From NCBI GenBank assembly GCA_037576215.1, contig JBANDB010000002.1, forward strand, positions 7,316,001 through 7,380,000: a stretch of 64,000 bases of DNA, written 5' to 3'. The position numbers and the translations under genes are program-made. Each line of letters begins with the position of its first letter. The stretch's first letter is position 1. The DNA is from Armillaria gallica (lineage: Eukaryota > Basidiomycota > Agaricomycetes > Agaricales > Physalacriaceae). A model generated the notes under the pieces. The model had not been told where the DNA came from. It saw only the letters and a program-made list of their open reading frames with translations, and did not search any database. This document shows, one piece after another, positions 57,751-64,000 of the stretch.

Positions 57751-58076
57751 TGAATCTAAACAGCGTTGGCAGCGCGCATACTACTAACTATTTTTATTGC
57801 CAACGTCAGTCTGTTGACTCCTCCAGATACAACCGATCTAAAAGCAGATAAAATACAGTTTACATTATCAAACTCTTCAGCCAGAGTCGGTACTCGGTCC
57901 TCCCACCACTCTGGCGTTGGGATCATTATAGCAGCCGTGCGTTCTCGTTCTGGAGGTGCGGCTTCTGTCCTTTCCGTTCTCTAAGCGCGTCTTCGGTACT
58001 TTCAATTTCGCCAACAGCTCAGTCTCGCCTAAAATCGATGAACAGACGCCACTGCAATTGTACTGTACTTCATTCC
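57751..58076. other. No recognisable gene
   Basis: The left flank of the LTR element. It ends with ATTCC (58072-58076), the target duplication of that element. Confidence 0.4.
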
Positions 58077-58586
58077 TGTTAAGAATCGGACTATCTTGAG
58101 TAATACACGAGTTAATGAATACTCAAGTAAAACCCGAGTCATGAGCGAGGATGTCCGAAAGCAAAGTTCTAACCACCAAGAGAGATCCGATATGTGTGCT
58201 AACAAGCGCTAGGCGTAGTTAGCGAGTTTGTCAGCAAGCGCTAGGCGTAACTGACGGGGTTTCCAACAAGCGCTAGGCGTAGTCAGAAGGCAAACGGAAC
58301 GGCAAGCGCTAGGCGTAACCGATCAGATATGCTTAGATCACACAGTTAAGTGGACGTTGAAGAGTAGTGAAATTAGATTAAGATTTACAATAGTACAGAC
58401 TGTGATTATATACTAAAGGTTTCGAGTCATTATTGTTCTACAATGTTCTACTGTATTCTGGTGTCTGTAGGAAAAATAGAGAAAGTAAGAGAAGATTCGA
58501 GCAAGTCACCTTTGAGACCGAGAAGCCCGAGTACAGGCATGTGTTGACTCATGGGCCGAGTCGGCAGGTACCTGATATCCATAACA
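58077..58586 (-). repeat. 3' LTR of the 4.3-kb element
   Basis: 510 bp. Contains four copies of AAGCGCTAGGCGTA at 58204, 58236, 58268 and 58304. Each is flanked by a short inverted repeat. Confidence 0.93.
58198..58323 (-). promoter_or_regulatory. Array of four stem-loops with an identical 14-nt loop (LTR copy 1)
   Basis: The 14-mer AAGCGCTAGGCGTA recurs at spacings of 32, 32 and 36 nt. Its flanks pair: GCTAAC/GTTAGC (6 bp) around the first, GTCAG/CTGAC around the second, TTC-CA-AC/GT-CA-GAA around the third, and CGG/CCG around the fourth. Stem sequences differ while pairing is kept. The loop contains the self-complementary hexamer AGCGCT. The same array is in the other LTR, 3807 bp to the right. 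A role in RNA dimerisation or packaging is inferred by analogy with kissing loops; a protein-binding site is the alternative. Confidence 0.65.
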
Positions 58587-58600
58587 GAGCCCCCCCAGTC
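58587..58600 (-). promoter_or_regulatory. Polypurine tract of the 4.3-kb element
   Basis: On the minus strand ACTGGGGGGGCTC abuts the 3' LTR. The position and G run fit the plus-strand primer. Confidence 0.75.
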
Positions 58601-58686
58601 CACATATGCATGAACGAGGCAAAGCGCAAGTAACATGAAGCAAATTAGAGGAAGTAAACTCACAGACTTGAATTTCCTTGGTACAG

Positions 58687-61600
58687 TTACGGCTTGCCGA
58701 TTATGAATGTAACCGAGGCAGATTGAAGTAGAATTTGCCACACATTCCTTACATCTGAACGGCAATGTCTATCTCCTTCGGGACTGCTAGGAAACGGGGA
58801 AGGAAGCTTTGCATGATCAAGAAGGAAATCGCCAGATTCTGATGCCGAGAATGTGTTTCCAAAACGGGAACGATATTGATGATGATGGCTCCCATCATTT
58901 CGCCGTTTCGTCGATACAACCATTGATTCATTCACCCTCGAGATTGTGTCTAACCGTCTGTCTTGCATCAATGTCTTCGTGCCCTTCAATTCACCTTTCG
59001 ATGCACCTATACTGCCTTGCTTATGCCCGACGACTTTTGATTGAACTGGCCTAGTCGGACTCGGAGCCCGGTCTGTCGAACACGATAGACGGCCAATTTC
59101 GGTATTTAGAGGAGGGGTTATGCGAGATACTGTGATAGGAATGGCGAAAATGTCCCTGGGTGCGTCGTTTGGACTATTGATGAGCCGAACATTCTGATTT
59201 GATTGATCGTGTTCAGATTTCTCTGGTAAGTTGCGCTTCAATGGCGTTATATTCAACGCAACACTCTGTGGATGGTCTGTGAGTAGTCGTTTTGACTCTC
59301 GTTTAATCACCGCAACTTCTGCTATGAGTGACAGGCAAGGGTAAACTGAAAACCTTGGGAGACGGATCGATTCCGGAATGCCATGACGACAGAATTCCAA
59401 TCGAGACGAGCTCTGTATCCTTTGGGGATGCTGCTGTCCACCCCTGAGCTTAGCTATAAGGTTCTGTATCATCGCATGAGTTCCTGGAAATCGGGAATTC
59501 TGGGATTCACGCAAAGTCTGGTGGCCGTGGAGTTCTTTGCATTCCTTGTCAGCAAGAGTGAATCTGGGAAGATGTCGGGAAATGATCGTGATGCATTCAT
59601 ATCCGGAGGTGATGTGGAACTTCTCTTGGGCGATGGATTTGGCAACGGTATGTACCTTGTTTCTGATAACTTGACATGGATCAAGCACCACCCTTGCAAC
59701 TGGAAGCGTATCCTTTTGGGTAGCGCGCAGTCGTCGTTCCATCCCCCGGCCTTTCCTACAAGTGTTGTGAAGCCATTTTCTCGTAGTACGAAGAAATCCA
59801 GTCATATTCCAGCTCTCTACCACTGTTATATTATTGTAGAGGTTCGAAATAAGAAGAGTGGAGAGACGGGAGACGAAGTAATAAAGTAAGTCCTCTCCGT
59901 GCTGCGAACAGGTTTCTTGACTGATATGTTGTTTGATAAATAAGTCACGATGCTTCGTGTGGGACTGGCGATCTAGGCTAATAGTCGGTGTAGCCCTATC
60001 AGTGTTGATTCCATGCTGTGAGAAACATTGACCATGTAGCCGACATTTGGTTCTGCCGGTCTGCCTCATAAGATTTGACTTTTGTTTGACGCGAACCTTT
60101 GACCGTGTAGAAAGCATCCAATGTGCCGTTCGGGAGTTGCATGCGATATATGACGGTGAATGGAGGACCGTCTGCAAGACGTTGAGATCCAGAGCATTTA
60201 CTCCTACCTGGAGCTGCGACGCTTCGCTTTCCTGAATGGCAAATTTCAACAGCGGCGGTATGCACTTTCTCCTTCCACTCAGTATATGCCTACAATCACC
60301 ATGCTGGGACAGGACCTGGCAGGTGATGTGGAATACTTGCTGTAACCGTTTCTGCAGCTGGTGGATGCGACGTCTAACTTTGCGTGGTAGTAAAAGGCCC
60401 TTGTCCTCTCCAGAAAAGGCTGCGCAGGGCGTATTCGATGAAATCCAGAAGGTACGAACCTCGCCTTTGCTTGAATGATGAAGGATTGGATTGCCGACGT
60501 TACAAAGCAGCGCTGAAATGTTCTTGAATTCGTTCTCGCAGCTAACCCCTGTGTCTGGGTCACTGTTGCAAGTAGGTACACCAGTCGCTTCGAATGCAGT
60601 GTCCGAATGAATGCTAGGATACTCCAAGTGATCAGAGCATGCTGGAATACGTGGATGGCATGAATCGCAATGAGATGGATGTTTGTTTCCATCGGTATGA
60701 CCTTGGCCCGAGTCAAGATCACTAGAAGAACGTCCTTGATAAATGCTTGTGTGCAAAGAAGGATTTCTGCAATCTAAGCTGTTTGGAGTCTGAGCTTGGT
60801 GGGACACGGCAGGCAAACTCTCGTGTCGATATGGACCGCGGAAATCATGAGATTCACTGACTTTGGTATTTGCAAAAAGACAAGACTGACCTCGTATTTT
60901 AGTGGTCTGCGAGTTGCTAGGATGCTGTTCCTTTTCTCTTGAAGTATCATAGTGTACTCCCCCCAAACTCCAGTCGGAGGCCGAGTTCTGACGAGAGGGG
61001 TTCGACTTGAGAGAATTGGAAAGTGATGCAGGAGGAACAGTAGGAAGGTAATATTCTCGTTTTCCGAGACGAGCTCTATCAGCATTACGTTGAGCTGCGA
61101 GAAGATTTTCATCTAGAATTACGCGTGTCTGGCATTTATCCCAGTCATGGACGTCGTCAAGCATATAGAGGAAATTCTCGACGCGAATGCGGTACTGCAA
61201 GGCATATATCTCGAAGTCGTTACCTGTCAAACCTTTTGCAGTGTCGATGGCCCATACAGGTGGTCGGAGATCTGAATAACCAAAGGTTTCCAGAGACGAA
61301 GAGGCTAATGAATGGCGAGTGGTCAATCTGGTGAGAAGTTCCTGATAGATCTTCTCATCTAATTTGTACACGACATCTTTCGCAAACGTGGTACAGGCAG
61401 AAACGGATGTCAGAAGGCAATCCAGAATACTCGTCTCTTCTGGAAAGATCTTCGTGTACTGGTTGTGTGTCAAAACACAAGCACTGGTGGTTCGTAAGCC
61501 ATTCCCGAGTTTCCTGTTCCTTCCGTGTTTAAGTAACTGTATAATGTGATCCTTACGTGCCTGCAAATGTGAATGTTCCGCGAAGGTAAAGAGAGGAACG

Positions 61601-61779
61601 GATGATGGCCACAAGCGAGTAACCTTTATGGTATCAGTGTCTGTGATGTCTACCGGGTCGACTGGCAATACAAGCGGTGCGAGAGAATCCGGAAATGCGA
61701 ATGAGTCGTTGGACAGATGATGGAATGGGGGAGTAGATTGCGAAGCACACGAATGAATTGATATAACAGATTCAAACAT
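58687..61779 (-). CDS. 1030-codon ORF of the 4.3-kb element, no polymerase motifs
   Basis: The first ATG in frame is 61779-61777; an upstream in-frame stop is close. TAA is at 58687. The first 300 residues look globular and helical (HLQARKDHIIQLLKHG, then KIYQELLTRLTTRHSLASS, NFLYMLDDVHDWDK, DENLLAAQRNADRARLGKR) and could be a Gag-like capsid part. The rest is rich in Ser, His, Arg and Cys, with a CDSCHPRIPACSDH cysteine/histidine group near the middle that is not a standard CCHC knuckle, and long basic stretches suited to RNA binding. No YxDD, DDE, D-T/S-G or RNase H signature was found in this frame or the two other frames of the strand. An open frame of this length in a young element suggests selection, but the product is unknown. 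Confidence 0.65.
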   Translation of the reverse strand: MFESVISIHSCASQSTPPFHHLSNDSFAFPDSLAPLVLPVDPVDITDTDTIKVTRLWPSSVPLFTFAEHSHLQARKDHIIQLLKHGRNRKLGNGLRTTSACVLTHNQYTKIFPEETSILDCLLTSVSACTTFAKDVVYKLDEKIYQELLTRLTTRHSLASSSLETFGYSDLRPPVWAIDTAKGLTGNDFEIYALQYRIRVENFLYMLDDVHDWDKCQTRVILDENLLAAQRNADRARLGKREYYLPTVPPASLSNSLKSNPSRQNSASDWSLGGVHYDTSREKEQHPSNSQTTKIRGQSCLFANTKVSESHDFRGPYRHESLPAVSHQAQTPNSLDCRNPSLHTSIYQGRSSSDLDSGQGHTDGNKHPSHCDSCHPRIPACSDHLEYPSIHSDTAFEATGVPTCNSDPDTGVSCENEFKNISALLCNVGNPILHHSSKGEVRTFWISSNTPCAAFSGEDKGLLLPRKVRRRIHQLQKRLQQVFHITCQVLSQHGDCRHILSGRRKCIPPLLKFAIQESEASQLQVGVNALDLNVLQTVLHSPSYIACNSRTAHWMLSTRSKVRVKQKSNLMRQTGRTKCRLHGQCFSQHGINTDRATPTISLDRQSHTKHRDLFIKQHISQETCSQHGEDLLYYFVSRLSTLLISNLYNNITVVESWNMTGFLRTTRKWLHNTCRKGRGMERRLRATQKDTLPVARVVLDPCQVIRNKVHTVAKSIAQEKFHITSGYECITIISRHLPRFTLADKECKELHGHQTLRESQNSRFPGTHAMIQNLIAKLRGGQQHPQRIQSSSRLEFCRHGIPESIRLPRFSVYPCLSLIAEVAVIKRESKRLLTDHPQSVALNITPLKRNLPEKSEHDQSNQNVRLINSPNDAPRDIFAIPITVSRITPPLNTEIGRLSCSTDRAPSPTRPVQSKVVGHKQGSIGASKGELKGTKTLMQDRRLDTISRVNESMVVSTKRRNDGSHHHQYRSRFGNTFSASESGDFLLDHAKLPSPFPSSPEGDRHCRSDVRNVWQILLQSASVTFIIGKP

Positions 61780-61860
61780 GGTATATAAATCCAATGCGAG
61801 TAGGTGTGATTAAGTGCTGAAGCGGGTATTGAATAGTGGATAAATCGATTCCCTCTACAA

Positions 61861-61883
61861 GGTGTTCCCAATGTGTCCACCAA
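61861..61883 (-). promoter_or_regulatory. Primer-binding site of the 4.3-kb element
   Basis: On the minus strand, directly after the LTR end, comes TTGGTGGACACATTGGGAAC. Its complement ends in CCA, like a tRNA 3' end. The tRNA was not identified. Confidence 0.7.
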
Positions 61884-62393
61884 TGTTAAGAATCGGACTA
61901 TCTTGAGTAATACACGAGTTAATGAATACTCAAGTAAAACCCGAGTCATGAGCGAGGATGTCCGAAAGCAAAGTTCTAACCACCAAGAGAGATCCGATAT
62001 GTGTGCTAACAAGCGCTAGGCGTAGTTAGCGAGTTTGTCAGCAAGCGCTAGGCGTAACTGACGGGGTTTCCAACAAGCGCTAGGCGTAGTCAGAAGGCAA
62101 ACGGAACGGCAAGCGCTAGGCGTAACCGATCAGATATGCTTAGATCACACAGTTAAGTGGACGTTGAAGAGTAGTGAAATTAGATTAAGATTTACAATAG
62201 TACAGACTGTGATTATATACTAGAGGTTTCGAGTCATTATTGTTCTACAATGTTCTACTGTATTCTGGTGTCTGTAGGAAAAATAGAGAAAGTAAGAGAA
62301 GATTTGAGCAAGTCACCTTTGAGACCGAGAAGCCCGAGTACAGGCATGTGTTGACTCATGGGCCGAGTCGGCAGGTACCTGATATCCATAACA
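61884..62393 (-). repeat. 5' LTR of the 4.3-kb element
   Basis: 510 bp, two differences from the other LTR. It carries the same four-hairpin array (14-mers at 62011, 62043, 62075 and 62111). In element sense this places the hairpins upstream of the primer-binding site. Confidence 0.93.
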
Positions 62394-63450
62394 ATTCCTT
62401 CTGCTACTATCAGACACCTCCTCCCGTTGGAGCAAGGGCTGCTGCTGAACTTCGTTCTCAACAACCCTCGGGAACGAGTTTGACGCTAGGACTGTGGCGA
62501 GGTGGAGGGGAAAGGGTGGTAAGAAGTCGTGGGGAAACGGCCGCGCGTCTGGGGTCTTGAATTTACACTGAGACGACAAGGAGTCGGAGTGTAGAGTTGT
62601 CGGGAAGCTGGACACAAGCCTTATCCATTGAATGTTACGTCACGCATGTCTACATGGTAAATAAGAATACGACAATATCGTGGAGATCTTCTCAAAGTTT
62701 ACCAGGCATTTGCTTACGCCCTTCTCGTTCTAGCTACCCCGAAATGCAATTGAAGGTCTCGTTGGACTGCTTTACGGATGACAAGCATCGTGGTGGGTGC
62801 AGAATTTTGAAGACAGTAGCTTATGTCTTGTGCCTTGAACACACGATTTTCCTTCGGTATTCATTTGAAAGTTGTATCGTTACAAGTTACGGTGTACTTG
62901 ATTAGCTGGTCGAATCATCACGCCTTATCCTTGGCTTCTTCCATCCTGACCCACATACCGGCCTATCCAGCAAATGTCATTTCAGCACAAAACACCAAAT
63001 AACCCATAGTAAGACCAACCTTAGCATACATAGTCAAATGCAACCCAAACATAATCTTATCTAGAAGCCTGCTTCGAGGTAGCGGCACCTGGATCCCTAT
63101 ATTTTTCACCTGCGTCAGTTTCCTTCGCCTTTCTCTCTCTGACCAGATCCTTCAATATCAAGCGGCTTCAGTCACTGTACGAGTTCGTTATAGGCCCGTA
63201 AACTGGCCCGTATATTCCCCAATATTCCTTGCTATTTGAGCCCAGCTCGCAGACAAGACTTCATCACATCTCGGATAGATGATTAGAATGAATTATTATT
63301 CATCATTATCTGTGCACACATTCATACCCATCAATAGAACATTCGAGCGGTCGGCAGAGTTACTACTTCGTCCTTGGTTTCCCGTGGTAATTAAATGCAT
63401 CAACGCTAGCTACTCATGCGTAGCCAATAATTATGATTGGACTCGTGATT
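62394..63450. other. No recognisable gene
   Basis: The right flank of the LTR element. It includes the short repeat near 63019-63062 shared with 55182-55225. Only short frames are seen. Confidence 0.4.
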
Positions 63451-64000
63451 TCAAAATATATATTCTACATCCAGAATCTTGCCGTCGCCCAACTTGATGT
63501 GAACAGGAGGCTCGCCCTTCATATTTACGTCCTGTCTCCAGTCCGGTTTGGGTTGCATGGATGATACCTCCCTTTGCGAAAAATGATCTAAAATTGAGAT
63601 GTAACATTGCAACAGGTCTTCCAAGACAGAGAAACAACACACTAATGATTACAAGAGACACTTGAACATCGTTTTCGGCCGAGAACTTCAAAGTGAAGAT
63701 AGGAATGCACACTTCTTCAACCCGACCTTGCCCTGGTATATGATCAAACTCATTGAGCATCTCGCGGATGTATACCTTCCCCTTGCCAGGATCTGGTCCC
63801 ATTCTCGTTTCAATGTCTTGCCAGACATCCTCGAGCTTGAAAACTCCAACTCCTGTGGTTCTGAACTGGTCGAGATGATCCATTACGGATGGGACATACT
63901 CGACTTCCTGGTATATGATGTGTGTTCTGCCTCGTGATGCATCGCGCGCTAGTCCAAGGGCATGTGCAAAGGACTCTACCGTTTTCGGCCTTACGTTTTC
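63451..64000 (-). CDS. 3' end of an unrecognised gene, cut by the window edge
   Basis: The frame enters from the right edge and is open for about 115 residues (PKTVESFAHALGLARDAS, THIIYQEVEYVPSVMDHLD, GVGVFKLEDVWQDIETRMG, EMLNEFDHIPGQGRVEE, IFTLKFSAEND) to about 63665. An intron-like GTGTCT..TTTTAG gap (about 63591-63660) follows. The next exon probably ends at 63451 with IKLGDGKILDVEYIF. The phase across this intron did not resolve cleanly, so the last exon is tentative. The even amino-acid mix suggests a real protein. I do not recognise the family. Confidence 0.5.

Larger units (their letters stand above)
58077..62393 (-). mobile_element. 4.3-kb non-autonomous LTR retrotransposon, recently inserted
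   Basis: Two 510-bp LTRs (58077-58586, 61884-62393) begin TGTTAAG and end ATAACA and differ by only two bases (58416/62223 A/G and 58498/62305 C/T). ATTCC flanks both outer ends (58072-58076, 62394-62398), a perfect 5-bp target duplication. On the minus strand a primer-binding site follows the 5' LTR and a polypurine tract precedes the 3' LTR. One large ORF fills the interior. No reverse transcriptase, RNase H, protease or integrase motif is present, so its movement must rely on enzymes from another element. The small LTR divergence indicates recent activity. Confidence 0.93.

Noticed and set aside
58204..58317. Regularly spaced 14-bp repeats resembling a tiny CRISPR array
   Set aside because: The sequence is fungal and inside an LTR. 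Units are 14 bp with 18-22 bp gaps that pair with each other as stems, not unique spacers.
59383..59889. 168-codon plus-strand frame
   Set aside because: Shadow of the 1030-codon ORF of the 4.3-kb element, opposite strand, no motifs.

Overview
The window looks like a repeat-rich piece of an Agaricomycete (basidiomycete) genome. Reasons: introns of 40-80 nt with GT..AG ends; Ty3/Gypsy and Ty1/Copia remnants; a DDE transposase of a type common in mushroom genomes; fungal metacaspases; and decayed copies of typical fungal genes (carboxypeptidase Y, a dihydroflavonol-reductase-like SDR, a type-B carboxylesterase, an Slm1/2-like F-BAR protein). No rRNA, tRNA gene, CRISPR array or bacterial operon was seen.

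Layout. 1-14.64 kb is CpG-depleted gene debris: host-gene pseudogenes, a Copia gag remnant, dispersed repeats and a tandem exon-like repeat. 14.65-30.74 kb is one large Ty3/Gypsy element read on the minus strand. Its gag-protease-RT-RNaseH-integrase frame (28.95 to 21.73 kb) has only four in-frame stops. Two extra spliced genes lie between integrase and the 3' LTR on the opposite strand, and one encodes a Zn2Cys6-like cysteine cluster. The element landed in an older solo LTR and then recombined with it. 30.74-45 kb is again CpG-depleted debris: an Slm1/2-like fragment, and copy A of a segmental duplication split by a 704-bp MITE, a solo Gypsy LTR and a 2.96-kb DDE transposon. 45-58 kb has normal CpG content. 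It holds two head-to-head metacaspase genes, copy B of the duplication with an apparently intact three-exon gene, and several diverged families of repeated modules. 58.08-62.39 kb is a young non-autonomous LTR retrotransposon with a perfect 5-bp target duplication and one 1030-codon ORF without polymerase motifs. The right edge holds the 3' end of an unrecognised gene.

How the parts relate. Copy B keeps the empty sites of the insertions in copy A, so those elements can be bounded to the base. Copy A has lost its CpGs to TpG/CpA, so repeats here appear to be hit by CpG-directed mutation. The C-terminal half of the copy B protein resembles the N-terminal extension of the minus-strand metacaspase, so the duplicated module and the peptidase appear to belong to one local family.

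Most striking signals: (1) four stem-loops in each LTR of the 4.3-kb element, with an identical 14-nt loop containing the palindrome AGCGCT and different but self-complementary stems, a possible kissing-loop dimerisation or packaging signal; (2) the convergent cargo genes of the Gypsy element; (3) the duplication with three nested insertions and strand-symmetric CpG decay.
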